A stretch of 59,733 nucleotides of DNA, taken from NCBI GenBank assembly GCA_948473335.1, contig CAOKXF010000011.1, positions 1-59,733 on the forward strand. Direction: 5' to 3'. This stretch comes from an uncultured Clostridium sp. (GTDB lineage Bacteria; Bacillota; Clostridia; TANB77; CAG-508). Positions 8,061-18,293 of the stretch are shown in pieces; within the stretch, counting starts at the first letter, position 1; every line of letters begins with the position of its first letter. The notes below the pieces were generated by a model. It ran no database searches and was not told the DNA's origin. It saw only the letters and a list, made by a program, of their open reading frames with translations. The translations under genes were made by a program, and so were the position numbers.

Positions 8061-11000
8061 TTAGTATTTCATTAGTGCTATATTTATAATTTCTTCTATT
8101 AGTTTGTCTAATTCTTCAAGGTCTAAATTAATACTTTTTCGTGTTACATACATGAATATTGTATCATCTATTGCTTGAGCAATTTCATTATGAATATCTG
8201 TATTATAATGCCAATCTCTTTTTATTTTACTTTCAATCTCTCTTTGAATAGTTAAAGCAATTTCTCCTATTTCTTCTATGTTAGCATTTTCCTTCATTCT
8301 TGGAATTAATTTATCATATATAACTCCATAAAAAGCTCTTGAATTTTCTGTTGTTATATTAGTTGGATAACTTATCCCAGAATTTCCTTTTCTAAAATCC
8401 TCTTTGATATCTTGCATTTTTTGTAGGTATTCGCTATCTGTAATTCTTCTATTCCTGTATTCTTCAATAGTTTCTTCAATTCTTGTAGAAAACTTCTTAT
8501 AATATGCTGGGTCTTCTTTTGATTTTTCACTAATAGTTCTTGTTAATCTTGTCCTAATACTATCTGCTTTTCCTCTATCTGTACCCATCTTTTCTAATTC
8601 TTTATCAAAATTTTCTGCATCTGTTATATCTACTGGTTCTGTTATTCTCATCATTTCTTTTGCAACTACATAATTGTCTAATAATTTTTGCATCTTAGCT
8701 TCATATTCTTTATGATCTATAGTTTCAGAGTATCTTAGTTTTACTATTGCTCTTAATTTTTGGTAAAAAGCTAATGCTTTTCTTAATTCACTTATTTTTT
8801 CTTTTCCAACTTTGTAATAAGCTTGGTCACTTGGTAAAATTACACCTAACATACTTCCAAATTTGCATAGTTTATTATAAAAATCTTTTCTTATTTCTTC
8901 ATCTTCTAGAAGTATTTCATATTCTTCTAAATCATTTTTATTCTTTATATTTTTAAATAACTCTTTAAGTCCTTCATATGCTTCAAACATATTATTTATT
9001 TCTGTATCAATGTAATAAACGGATGATTTAATATCTTCTTCATTAAATTCTTCTAATCCTGCTTCTTGGTACATTGTTAATGCTTTATCTAATTCTCCTA
9101 AAAGTCCTCTATAATCAACTATATAACCATAATCTTTTCCATCACAAAGTCTATTTACCCTTGCTATTGCTTGTAATAAATTATGTTCTTTTATTTGCTT
9201 ATCCAAATATAGTGTTGAAGCTTTTGGAGCATCAAATCCTGTAAGTAGCTTATCTACAACTATTAGGATATCTATATCTCCATTTATAAATTTAGATTTT
9301 ATCGTTTCTTCATATTCTTCTTCATTTTTATAGTTTGAAATAGCATTTATATAAAACTTCTTTACAATATCATTTGTATCTTCATCAATACTTCCTTCCC
9401 CTTCTCTCATATCTGGAGGTGATATCACAACTGCAACTTCTAATTCAGGAAATTCGTCTTTAAAAATGTTATAATATTTTACTGCTTCTACTTTTTTGTT
9501 ACATGCAAGCATGCTATTAAAACCTGTTCCTTTTAATGTTTGATTATAATTACTTGCTATATCCCATGCAATCAATTCCAATCTTTGTTCAGATGAAGCA
9601 ACTTTTTCAAATCTACTCCATTTTTTCATTACATCCATTTTTTGTTCTTCTGTAAGGTTTCTTGTTAACATATCTAGTCTCATATCAATAGCATCTTTTG
9701 AAACCTCTTGATCAACCATTTTTCCTTCATAGACCAATGGTACTATAGCTTTATCTTTCAAAGCATCATCTAAAGAATATTTATGTATTAATCCTCCAAA
9801 TTTATCAAAGATATTTTTATCTTTTTTCATAATAGGCGTTCCTGTAAATGAAATATATATTGCCCCTTTAAATACTTCTTGCATTCTTCTATTTATCTCA
9901 CCATATTGAGTTCTATGTCCCTCATCAACTAATATAAATGTATTGGGTGTATCTACTGATATTCCTGACTTTACTACTGTTTCGAATTTATTGATAACAG
10001 TTGTTATCACTCTTACTTTTTCATTTTTAATTAGTTCTGTTAGATTGTTTCCTGTTGATGCTCTTGCTGCTTCTACTCCAATTCTATTAAATGTTTTATG
10101 AATTTGCTTATCCAAATCTACCCTGTCTGTAGCTATAACTACTTGTGGGTTTTGTATCCCTTTATCTTCCATCAATTTTTTTGTTATATATACCATTGTT
10201 ATGGATTTACCTGAACCTTGTGTATGCCAAACAACTCCACCTTTTTTGTCATTTTTTATTCTTTCTAACATTGCTTTTACAGCAAAATATTGTTGATATC
10301 TGCATATTTTCTTTTTTCCTGCTTCAAAAATTATAAAGTCTTTTATTAATTCTAAAAATCTTTCTTTTTCAAATAGTGAAATTATATCTCTATCTTGCTT
10401 TGTTACTTGTCTCCCAATTACAGTTTTATTTAGTAATTCATTTTGTTTTTCCACATATTGTTCATTCCATGTTGACCAAAATTTATCTGGTGTACCACAT
10501 GTAGCATATTTTGTTTCATTTTTATTAGCTGCCATAACTATTTGTATAAATTTAAATAGTTGAGGAATATAATCAGGTTTTTGATTTCTTATATTTTGAG
10601 AAATAGCTTGAATTATTGGTACTGATGCATCTTTACATTCTATTACGGCTAATGGTATACCATTTACAAATAAAACAATATCTGGTCTTGCATAATCTTT
10701 ACCATTCATTCTTAACACTGAAAATTCTTCTGTAACATAAAAATCATTATTTTCAGGATGTTCAAAATCCATATATTTTATATCAAATGACCTTTTTGTT
10801 CCATCTACCATATTTTCTTGATAAGATTTTCCCAATGTTAATAAATCATATATTTTTTCATTTGTACTAATAAGCCCAGTTACTAAATCTTCATTTAAAT
10901 CTTTAATTGCTTGTCCTATAGTACTTGCTGAAAATTTATATTTTTCCCCTTTATATTCATAACTATTTATTTCATTTAATTTTTTAGCTAATATATCTTT

Positions 11001-11144
11001 AAATATTACATCTGTTAAAATATTATTTCTTAAATTTTTATTTTCCTCTTCTGATATGTATTTATATCCTAATTTTTGTAATACTTCTATAGCTGGTCTT
11101 TGACTTGTAGACATTTCGTTAGCTACTGGTATTTTTTCTTCCAT
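8061..11144 (-). CDS. hsdR: Type I restriction enzyme, HsdR motor/nuclease subunit
   Basis: 1,027 residues, full length. The N-terminal nuclease core is visible as PD at 154-155 and ECK at 169-171. The SF2 translocase follows with Walker A HTQGSGKS (306-313), DEGH (407-410) and an SFTGTP motif III. The QAIARVNR motif VI lies later, near 665-672, and a helical C-terminus binds the methylase core. HsdR with HsdM and HsdS translocates DNA and cuts far from unmethylated sites. GGGGG precedes the ATG. It follows hsdS by 28 bases. Confidence 0.96.
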   Translation of the reverse strand: MEEKIPVANEMSTSQRPAIEVLQKLGYKYISEEENKNLRNNILTDVIFKDILAKKLNEINSYEYKGEKYKFSASTIGQAIKDLNEDLVTGLISTNEKIYDLLTLGKSYQENMVDGTKRSFDIKYMDFEHPENNDFYVTEEFSVLRMNGKDYARPDIVLFVNGIPLAVIECKDASVPIIQAISQNIRNQKPDYIPQLFKFIQIVMAANKNETKYATCGTPDKFWSTWNEQYVEKQNELLNKTVIGRQVTKQDRDIISLFEKERFLELIKDFIIFEAGKKKICRYQQYFAVKAMLERIKNDKKGGVVWHTQGSGKSITMVYITKKLMEDKGIQNPQVVIATDRVDLDKQIHKTFNRIGVEAARASTGNNLTELIKNEKVRVITTVINKFETVVKSGISVDTPNTFILVDEGHRTQYGEINRRMQEVFKGAIYISFTGTPIMKKDKNIFDKFGGLIHKYSLDDALKDKAIVPLVYEGKMVDQEVSKDAIDMRLDMLTRNLTEEQKMDVMKKWSRFEKVASSEQRLELIAWDIASNYNQTLKGTGFNSMLACNKKVEAVKYYNIFKDEFPELEVAVVISPPDMREGEGSIDEDTNDIVKKFYINAISNYKNEEEYEETIKSKFINGDIDILIVVDKLLTGFDAPKASTLYLDKQIKEHNLLQAIARVNRLCDGKDYGYIVDYRGLLGELDKALTMYQEAGLEEFNEEDIKSSVYYIDTEINNMFEAYEGLKELFKNIKNKNDLEEYEILLEDEEIRKDFYNKLCKFGSMLGVILPSDQAYYKVGKEKISELRKALAFYQKLRAIVKLRYSETIDHKEYEAKMQKLLDNYVVAKEMMRITEPVDITDAENFDKELEKMGTDRGKADSIRTRLTRTISEKSKEDPAYYKKFSTRIEETIEEYRNRRITDSEYLQKMQDIKEDFRKGNSGISYPTNITTENSRAFYGVIYDKLIPRMKENANIEEIGEIALTIQREIESKIKRDWHYNTDIHNEIAQAIDDTIFMYVTRKSINLDLEELDKLIEEIINIALMKY

Positions 11145-11172
11145 TTAATTTGCCCCCATAAATTAAATTTTT

Positions 11173-12348
11173 CTATATACATTTATTTAAAAATTTTTGT
11201 TCTAAACATTTTTTTAAATTTTTATAATTTTTCAATTGTATCTTTAATAATTCATTTTTTCTTTCTAATTTTTCTACTAAATCAATAAATTTCTCTTGTT
11301 CTTCTAATCTAGGTAATATTATTTTTAGTGATGATAATATTTGTTGATTAATATTATTTATATTTGTTCCTCCACTTACTCTCTTTAAATATTCAAAAAA
11401 ACGTTTGCTTTGAAATATATTAATAAGAAATTTAGGATTAATTTTCGAACTTTTATTCCTATATCTAATACAAAATCCACTATATGTAATATCTTCTATT
11501 ATATTATCAACTATTAAACTTCTTCCAACTAATTCCTTACTTCCATTTGATCTAACAAAAATTATGTCATTATTTTTTAATAAATATTCTTCTGGTGGTT
11601 TTTGATTTAATCTAACATATTCTAATGAATTTAAATCATTTAAAATATATCCTTTATTAAAATCTCCAACTCCTAAAAACTTAACATCGTACCCTTTCTC
11701 ATCTCTATTAAAATTCATTCCATTTTTTAATTCACCTAAATCACCAAGTTTTGATATATTCCATTTTTTTTCATTTGTCATTGGATTTCCAAACATTTTT
11801 ATAAATTCTAAATCAATAATTTTATTTCTCTCTTTTAAACTCTCACGGCTAATTTCAATTATACGATTAATTCTTTCAAACACTTTAATAATTTTTTCCT
11901 GTTCGCCAATTTCAGGAATAGTTATTTTCATTTTAAGGAAATCTGATGAGTTTACAGCCATTCTTTCATATACTGTACCTTGTTCGTACCTTCTCACTTT
12001 TTGTAGAAATCCACTGCTTGTTAAAACATAATTTAAATACTTAATATTTATCTCGTTAACATATTCTTTTTTTAGATAATATGTAACATATATTGGCGAA
12101 AATATTGCATTACCATATTCATTTAAACATATAACTCCAAACTTTAAATTTGCTGGATTATAGCATATATCATTTAACCTAGTTATTTTATACTTTTTAT
12201 TATCATCTTTAACAAGAAAATCTCTATCAAATCTTTCTGTTTTTTCGTGTATTCCTTCTTTTGATAATGTTACATGTACATATTCTTTTCCCTTTTCACA
12301 ATATTCTTTTCTTTCAATTAATATATCTTTTAATATATATTCTTTCAT
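11173..12348 (-). CDS. hsdS: Type I restriction specificity subunit, full length
   Basis: 391 residues with the normal two-fold HsdS design. TRD1 covers about 1-150, helical spacer 1 about 150-190 (EQEKIIKVFERINRI), TRD2 about 197-345, and the second helix about 350-391 (EEQEKFIDLVEKLE). It fixes the two half-sites recognised by the HsdM/HsdR complex. AGGAG precedes the ATG. It is separated from hsdM by the two inserted genes (HEPN and PD-(D/E)XK-like) rather than following it directly, which is unusual. A second, half-length hsdS opens the operon. Confidence 0.9.
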   Translation of the reverse strand: MKEYILKDILIERKEYCEKGKEYVHVTLSKEGIHEKTERFDRDFLVKDDNKKYKITRLNDICYNPANLKFGVICLNEYGNAIFSPIYVTYYLKKEYVNEINIKYLNYVLTSSGFLQKVRRYEQGTVYERMAVNSSDFLKMKITIPEIGEQEKIIKVFERINRIIEISRESLKERNKIIDLEFIKMFGNPMTNEKKWNISKLGDLGELKNGMNFNRDEKGYDVKFLGVGDFNKGYILNDLNSLEYVRLNQKPPEEYLLKNNDIIFVRSNGSKELVGRSLIVDNIIEDITYSGFCIRYRNKSSKINPKFLINIFQSKRFFEYLKRVSGGTNINNINQQILSSLKIILPRLEEQEKFIDLVEKLERKNELLKIQLKNYKNLKKCLEQKFLNKCI

Positions 12349-12357
12349 AGTTATCTC

Positions 12358-13869
12358 CTAATTTATTTTTAAACCCGACGGTTTATTATCATTTCTACAA
12401 TCTATTAAAAAAATATCTTGATCAACAAACTTTCCTAAATTATTTTCATTTATCCACTTCTGAACATTTTCATATTCCTTTTCTTCAAAGTAAAATACTA
12501 CTATTATTTTTTCTATACAGCCATTAGCTTTACAATATACATCTGCTTGTTCAAATACTTTTTTTAATCCATGCGTGTTACTAGCAAGTTTAAATTCTGC
12601 AACACATTGATTATTGCTTCCTTTTGATACAACAACATCAGCTTCTCCTCTACCATTATTAGTTTCAAAATCTGCTTTAAACTTACTATTCATCCACACA
12701 AATCTAAACATTCTATTTAAATCATCTTCTTTTGCTATTCTCTTTCCATTATAATATAAATTTTTATATGCATCACAATCTTCTATAACATGCTTAAAAA
12801 ATTTAATTCTTTCCCTTGATTCGTCTTTAGCAGAGATACTTTCATTAGCAATATAACCTGCATCTTTTACAATAGTGCAAAAAGTTTTAGCATTATCAAT
12901 TAATTTTGACAATTGCTCATTAACTTCTTTTAAGCATTCATTCTGTATCTCTTCAGCATCTTGTTCTTTTAACTTTATATAATAATCATATAAAATAGGA
13001 TTTTCTTCTGCCATATCTCCAAAGCTTTTCATCTTTATCTTGTTTATCTCTTTTTCTTTTGCTTTCTTATTTTCTCTTTTCATTTCATCTTCATATTTAG
13101 AAATAGCAATTTGTATATAGTTATCTACTTGAACTCTCAAAACGTCATTATCTATTGCCATTAATACTCTATCACAATTATCTAAAAAATCTTTTTTATT
13201 TATCGATGGCTCTTCTTCTCTTAGCATATCTTTTGGGGTCAACAATATATACTCTTCTTTTCCATTTTCATTTATAATAAAAGGAAGATAATATTCATTT
13301 GAAAAAAAACTTTCTGTATCAAAGTTAAAGCCAGCTTTATCCACAATTATTCTTTTACATTTCTTATCCGTTAAATATTTCTTAGCAAATTTTTCTGTAT
13401 ATTCGCATAAATAACCTTTAATTAAATTTACAGTCATATCACTAATCTTATCTCTTCCACTTTTATCATAAAGTAACATTATTTTTTCAGCATGCTTTCC
13501 TTTAGATATATCATTGTTATTTAAAACAAATCCTATATTTTTATATAAAATTCTGGCAAATTCCATATTTAATGCAGAACCTTTATTTCCTTCCAAAGAA
13601 TATCCTAACCAATTATTACAAACTTCTTTGAACGTAAACCACGTTTTTATTTCTGATTCGCTTAATTCTTTTTCAGCTTTTCTAGCCAAAAAGTGAAAAT
13701 ATTTTATTATTTCATCGTGCAATTCTTTATATTTATCTTTTGAACTATTAAATATCAATAAAGGATCTATGAATAATGGTATATCACACACTAATGATAT
13801 ATCAACAGCTCCATATTCTTCTATTATATTTGATTCAATTTCAAATTCTTCTGAAAACAATTTATTCAT
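12358..13869 (-). CDS. Unrecognised protein with a C-terminal PD-(D/E)XK-like nuclease fold
   Basis: 503 residues. I do not recognise the first 330 residues, which are largely helical with charged coiled stretches (about 255-335). Near the C-terminus the pattern GRGEADVVV followed by VAEFKLAS (about 418-440) fits the D...ExK metal site of PD-(D/E)XK nucleases, which suggests DNA or RNA cleavage. The start overlaps the upstream HEPN gene by 8 bases, so the two are translationally coupled. The pair sits between hsdM and hsdS. Likely a nuclease effector or DNA-end processor paired with the HEPN protein; that is inference. Confidence 0.6.
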   Translation of the reverse strand: MNKLFSEEFEIESNIIEEYGAVDISLVCDIPLFIDPLLIFNSSKDKYKELHDEIIKYFHFLARKAEKELSESEIKTWFTFKEVCNNWLGYSLEGNKGSALNMEFARILYKNIGFVLNNNDISKGKHAEKIMLLYDKSGRDKISDMTVNLIKGYLCEYTEKFAKKYLTDKKCKRIIVDKAGFNFDTESFFSNEYYLPFIINENGKEEYILLTPKDMLREEEPSINKKDFLDNCDRVLMAIDNDVLRVQVDNYIQIAISKYEDEMKRENKKAKEKEINKIKMKSFGDMAEENPILYDYYIKLKEQDAEEIQNECLKEVNEQLSKLIDNAKTFCTIVKDAGYIANESISAKDESRERIKFFKHVIEDCDAYKNLYYNGKRIAKEDDLNRMFRFVWMNSKFKADFETNNGRGEADVVVSKGSNNQCVAEFKLASNTHGLKKVFEQADVYCKANGCIEKIIVVFYFEEKEYENVQKWINENNLGKFVDQDIFLIDCRNDNKPSGLKIN

Positions 13870-14719
13870 TTTTATTCCTCATATTTCCTTTTAAATAATT
13901 TACAAATGCAGAACAACTAATTAGCATATATTTTGCTTCTTCAAATGTTGCATTTTTCTCACCTATTCCGTTAGCATGTCTACTTCCATTTTCATCACAA
14001 GTATATGCATATAATTTTATATATGCTTGTTCTAATGCTGGATGTATAGTGATTTTTAAATTTTTTAGTGCTTTATTTAATTCTTCTTTACTTCCATTTA
14101 TAACCTGACACATTGCTTCTACAGCACTTATTGATTCTTTAATTGAATTAGCATAATCTTTAACACTATATAATTGCTCAATTGCTTTACTATAATGTTC
14201 TGAAACTACTTTATATGGATTATTTATTGTTTCTTCTATACTATCTATTTGATTTTCATTTATAATATCAGTTATTAAATCTCCAATAATTTTATAATTA
14301 ACATTTTCTTCTTTAAAAATTTTTTCTATTTCTTCGATATACCATTTCTTTTGGTTTTCTAATCTAATTCCTCTTATTATTCCCTCAATAAAATCAAATA
14401 CTTCGTAATATTCACAATTTCTCAAATTAAGTAATATTTCATTTTCAACATCTGCATAATAATCCGAAAAAATACCAAACTCCAAGCTTTTTATAGGAAT
14501 ATCATTTTTTGTCAATGAAAAAATCTCTGTATAAATATATTCTATAAATTCTCCTCTTTTTTTATCTTTCTCTATTAATTCTATTGTAGCAGAATATATT
14601 TTATTTCTTGTCCTTTCATTTAAACTATTAACTTGAACTATATCCGAAAAATGTTTTATTCCTTTTCTTTCCGAAAATCCACCCTTTACGTATATATCAT
14701 GAGTTCTTTTGCGTATCAT
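13862..14719 (-). CDS. AbiJ-NTD4/HEPN abortive-infection protein
   Basis: 285 residues. The N-terminus (about 13-60, beginning GFSERKGIKHFSDIVQV) matches the AbiJ N-terminal domain type 4. The C-terminal half (about 165-280) is helical and has EHYSKAIEQL, a SAVEAMCQVI helix and SRHANG with the R-H pair of HEPN ribonucleases. AbiJ-like HEPN proteins are thought to cut RNA and stop growth upon infection. AGGAGG precedes the ATG. It lies between hsdM (9-base gap) and the PD-(D/E)XK-like gene (8-base overlap), a placement recalling PrrC-type anticodon nucleases embedded in hsd loci. Confidence 0.8.
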   Translation of the reverse strand: MIRKRTHDIYVKGGFSERKGIKHFSDIVQVNSLNERTRNKIYSATIELIEKDKKRGEFIEYIYTEIFSLTKNDIPIKSLEFGIFSDYYADVENEILLNLRNCEYYEVFDFIEGIIRGIRLENQKKWYIEEIEKIFKEENVNYKIIGDLITDIINENQIDSIEETINNPYKVVSEHYSKAIEQLYSVKDYANSIKESISAVEAMCQVINGSKEELNKALKNLKITIHPALEQAYIKLYAYTCDENGSRHANGIGEKNATFEEAKYMLISCSAFVNYLKGNMRNKNE

Positions 14720-14728
14720 ATTTTCCTC

Positions 14729-16279
14729 CTATAACCCCAATTCTTTCAATGTTTCTTGCAATTCTTTTTCTAGCACTTGAAGTTCTTTATTTATTTTTTC
14801 AATATTTTTCTTTGTTTCTTTTATATCAATTTCTTCTTCCTCTTCAAAAGTATCCACATATCTTTTTATATTTAAGTTGTACTCGTTTTCTTTAATCTCG
14901 TCCATAGTTGCAATATGAGAATATTTTTCAACTTCTTTATAATTTTGATATGTTTCTAATATTTTTTGGATATTTTCTTTTGTTAATGTATTTTGATTTT
15001 TACCCTTTTCATATTCACTACTTGCTTCAATAAATAATACATCGTTTCTAATTCTGTTCTTTTTAAATACAACTATGGCTGCTGGAATTCCCACTCCATA
15101 AAATAAATTAGCAGGTAATCCTATAACAACATCAATTAAATTATCTTCTAAAATTCTTTGTCTAATTAATCTTTCTGATGCTCCTCTAAATAAAGCTCCA
15201 TGAGGTAGTACAACTGCCATTCTCCCGTCATCAGCTAAACTTTTTAACATATGCTGAATAAATGCATAATCACCTATGCTTTTAGGTGGAACTCCATATT
15301 CAAATCTATTATATGGATCCATTGAAGCTTCCATCTTAAATGTGCTTTTCTTTTTGCCATCATCAATAATTGTTGAATTTGCAGACTCGAATCCTTTTGC
15401 CCATTTATCTAATGAAAATGGCGGATTAGATACTATTACATCGAATTTCATTAAATCATCATGCTCCAAGTGTAATGGATTAGCTAAAGTATCTCCCCAT
15501 TCAATATGAGCATCATTAACACCATGTAAAAACATATTCATTCTGCATAAATTATAAGTTGAACTATTACTTTCTTGTCCATATACACTAACTTTTTTAT
15601 CTTTAACTTCTTTAGACGCTTTTAGTAATAACGAACCAGAGCCACATGCAGGATCGTAAATTCTATCATCTTCTTTTGGCTCAACTAACTTAGCAAGTAA
15701 TGTAGATACTTCTGCTGGTGTATAAAATTCCCCTCCCTTTTTACCTGAATCTCCTGCAAATCTTGCTATTAAATATTCATAAGCATTTCCTATAACATCT
15801 AAATTTCCTATTTTAGATGGTCTTAAATCAATATCTTCATTATTAAAATCAGATAATAAAGTCTTTACTATTGCATTTTTTTCTTTCTTTTTTCCAAATA
15901 CAACTTCACTATTAAAATCAACACCTGCAAACAAATTTAATAATTTAACACCATTTAAAGTTGTTATTGTTTCTAATGCTTTATTTATAATTTCACCTAT
16001 ATTATCTTCATTTCTTTTATTATATAGATAATCAAATGTGCATTCTTCCTTTAATATAAATTTGCTCCTAGAAAGGTATCTTTCTATCATTTGTTCATTT
16101 CCATTGTACATTTCATTTGCTTTTTCTTTTTCTTCTTTATATGTATCACTTAAATATTTAACAAAAAGCATTACTAATGCATAATCTTTGTAATTTCCTC
16201 CAGGTATACTACTTCTTAAAGTATCACAAGCTGACCAAATTGTTCCATTTATTTTATCTTGTAATTGTTTTTCATTCAT
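14729..16279 (-). CDS. hsdM: Type I restriction enzyme, HsdM N6-adenine methyltransferase
   Basis: About 516 residues. The N-terminal HsdM helical domain comes first; the methyltransferase follows with SAM motif I DPACGSGSLLLKA (about 208-220) and catalytic motif IV NPPFSL (about 284-289). A coiled-coil tail (about 480-516) binds HsdS. I place the start at 16279 (MNEKQLQDK), one base after the upstream stop and behind GGAGG. The frame is open six codons further (16297) but that would overlap the previous gene and lacks its own ribosome site. Confidence 0.95.
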   Translation of the reverse strand: MNEKQLQDKINGTIWSACDTLRSSIPGGNYKDYALVMLFVKYLSDTYKEEKEKANEMYNGNEQMIERYLSRSKFILKEECTFDYLYNKRNEDNIGEIINKALETITTLNGVKLLNLFAGVDFNSEVVFGKKKEKNAIVKTLLSDFNNEDIDLRPSKIGNLDVIGNAYEYLIARFAGDSGKKGGEFYTPAEVSTLLAKLVEPKEDDRIYDPACGSGSLLLKASKEVKDKKVSVYGQESNSSTYNLCRMNMFLHGVNDAHIEWGDTLANPLHLEHDDLMKFDVIVSNPPFSLDKWAKGFESANSTIIDDGKKKSTFKMEASMDPYNRFEYGVPPKSIGDYAFIQHMLKSLADDGRMAVVLPHGALFRGASERLIRQRILEDNLIDVVIGLPANLFYGVGIPAAIVVFKKNRIRNDVLFIEASSEYEKGKNQNTLTKENIQKILETYQNYKEVEKYSHIATMDEIKENEYNLNIKRYVDTFEEEEEIDIKETKKNIEKINKELQVLEKELQETLKELGL

Positions 16280-16280
16280 T

Positions 16281-16847
16281 TTATTTCTTACCTCCATTTA
16301 TTACTTTATTTACTATTGAATTATAATAATTATCTTTCTCTATTATCATTTGATTATATAATTTTTTTTGTTTATTCCAGCTATAAATTAATTTTGATAT
16401 TTTTTCCTGCTCTTTAAATGTTACATTTGGAATTTCTATTAATCTTAGTTTAGCAACTGGAATTGATTTGACGACAGTTCCAATAATAATTGTTTCTAAC
16501 TGTCTACTTGATTCCTTACTCTCTAAAAACCATCTTAAAAATTCACTATTTATCTTTTTATTATTGCACCTTATAATACAATATAAATTATTAATTAGCA
16601 GTCCTGCCGTTTTTTCATCTACTAATATAATTTTACTAGGCAAAGAAAGTCTAAAAATTAAATCTCCTTTTTGTGTAACATAACTGCTTAAATCTTCCAT
16701 GCTATAAAATTCATCATATTCTATTTCTTCTTCGTAGCATCTTATATTAAAAACTTTATATTTATTTGTTTTACTTCCTTTATATACAGCCTCTTTTCTT
16801 TTAAGAACTACTCCAATATGTATATCTGCAACATCTTCTAGTTTCAT
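16281..16847 (-). CDS. Half-length HsdS with a single target-recognition domain
   Basis: 188 residues, about half an HsdS: one TRD (about 1-150) then one conserved helix (about 152-180, EQEKISKLIYSWNKQKK). It is the first gene of the operon, directly behind a strong promoter and GAGGGGG. Half-S proteins can dimerise to give a palindromic bipartite specificity, or compete with the full HsdS encoded 4 kb downstream. Its own start and stop are intact, so it looks like a real short gene and not a broken one. Confidence 0.8.
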   Translation of the reverse strand: MKLEDVADIHIGVVLKRKEAVYKGSKTNKYKVFNIRCYEEEIEYDEFYSMEDLSSYVTQKGDLIFRLSLPSKIILVDEKTAGLLINNLYCIIRCNNKKINSEFLRWFLESKESSRQLETIIIGTVVKSIPVAKLRLIEIPNVTFKEQEKISKLIYSWNKQKKLYNQMIIEKDNYYNSIVNKVINGGKK

Positions 16848-16876
16848 ATAAGCCCCCTCTCATTTGTTCTAAATAT

Positions 16877-16905
16877 TTTATAACATAATTTTAATTATTT
16901 GTCAA
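16877..16905 (-). promoter_or_regulatory. Promoter of the type I restriction/defence operon
   Basis: Minus strand: -35 TTGACA (16900-16905), 17-base spacer, -10 TATAAA (16877-16882), 30 bases upstream of the half-hsdS start. No other strong promoter was seen before 3464, so it may drive about 13 kb. Confidence 0.8.
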
Positions 16906-16946
16906 GTTTTTTTGTTATATTTATTTTAGAACATATGTTAAATCGA

Positions 16947-17019
16947 GTAGAGAATAAATAATTATTTTATTTATTCCCTCTCACGCCACCACTCAAGCGG
17001 TTCTCGCAAGTGGCGGTTC
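16947..17019 (-). ncRNA. Group II intron domains V-VI
   Basis: Catalytic core of the intron RNA. Domain V pairs CCGCCACT with AGTGGTGG around the GCGAGAACCGC cap. Domain VI is a hairpin with GAATAAATAA/TTATTTATTC arms (16952-16976). These follow the RT stop directly. Confidence 0.75.
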
Positions 17020-17027
17020 AATTTATA

Positions 17028-18293
17028 TTAAATATGAACTTTTTCATATTGGTCTAGTAGGAATACTAGACCTCTTTTTCTTAATCTTTCATTATTAATA
17101 GCAAACTGAATGTATCTACTTTTACAAATTTGATAATAACCTTTTCGTGTGTTTGCAAAGTTAAAAGCTATTTCGTGTGATACCCCCAGTTGTCTTAACG
17201 CCCTATATCTCTTTCTTATTTTCTTCCATTGTTTCCAAATTATCACTCTAATTCTTGTTCTTAAATGTTTGTCTATTTTTATTAGCATTTTCCTCATATC
17301 TGCTATTCTAAAGTAATTCACCCAACATCTAACTACATAATTGATTTTCTTTATTCTATTATCTAGACTTATGCTCCAACTTCTGTCTGTTAATTCTTTA
17401 AGTTTTCTTTCTAATTTTTGAAATGTTTTTATATGTGGTTTTGGTCTCCATCTACTTTTCTTATCTTTCCAAAAACTAAAACTTAGATATTTAGTATCTG
17501 TTGGTCTCGTTACTTTACTCTTTTCTGCATTTACTTTTAATCCTAGTTTCTTCTCAATAAATTTTGTTATTGATGTTAAAACTCAGTTCGCTGCCTTTTC
17601 ACTTTTAACAAGTATTATACAATCATCAGCATATCTAACAAAGTTTAATCCTCTTGCTTCAAGTTCTTTATCTAGTTCATTTAGCATTATATTGCTTAGT
17701 AATGGACTTAGATTTCCACCTTGCGGTGTTCCCACATATGTTGATTTTACTATTCCTTTTTCCATTACTCCTGCTCTTAGATATCTTCTTATTAATGACA
17801 CTACGTCCCCATCTCTTATTGTTTTTCCTATTATTGTTATTAACTTGTCTTGATTTACTGTGTCAAAGAACTTCTCTAGGTCAATGTCTACAATCCATTC
17901 ATACCCGTTATTTAGGTATTCTAGTGCCCTAACCACTGCTTGTTCACAACTCCTGTTAGCTCTAAATCCAAAACTGTTATCATTAAATTGCTTTTCAAAT
18001 ATTGGACTTATTATCTGAAATATTGCCTGTTGTATTATTCTATCTGTTACTGTTGGTATTCCTAGATTTCTCATTTTACCATTTTCTTTTGGTATTTGAA
18101 CTCTTTTCACAGGTTGTGGTCTATATTTTCTTTTTCTGATTTGATTCAATATTCTGTCTTTATTTTCTTTTAAGTAATCAAATTCTTCTTCTACTGTTAT
18201 TCCGTCAACTCCTGCTACTCCTTTGTTTGCTACAACTTTCTTATATGCCTTGTTTAAGTTGTTTTGATTAAGAATTTCTTCTAAAAGTTCCAT
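17028..18293 (-). pseudogene. ltrA: Group II intron reverse transcriptase/maturase, one in-frame stop
   Basis: Frame of 421 codons with a single TGA at 17583-17585. The N-terminal part (236 residues) has the RT blocks up to FVRYADDCIILVKSEKAAN, including the catalytic YADD. After the stop the same frame continues with VLTSITKFIEKKLGLKVN, the thumb and the maturase domain (WVNYFRIADM...WKQWKKIRKRYRALR). The expected residue is Arg, so CGA to TGA, one transition, explains the loss. Length and the absence of an HNH domain fit class C intron RTs. It cannot make a full maturase unless the stop is read through. Confidence 0.88.

Noticed and set aside
17583..17585. UGA recoded as an amino acid in this organism
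   Set aside because: rloA ends in TGA overlapping the next ATG, and all core genes read well with UGA as stop; a single mutation in a selfish element is simpler.
17654..17932. Plus-strand frame inside the intron reverse transcriptase
   Set aside because: Antisense shadow of the RT; no start signal.
17028..18293. Retron or DGR reverse transcriptase
   Set aside because: A maturase domain and intact group II 5' end and domain V surround it; no msr-msd or template/variable repeat pair was seen.
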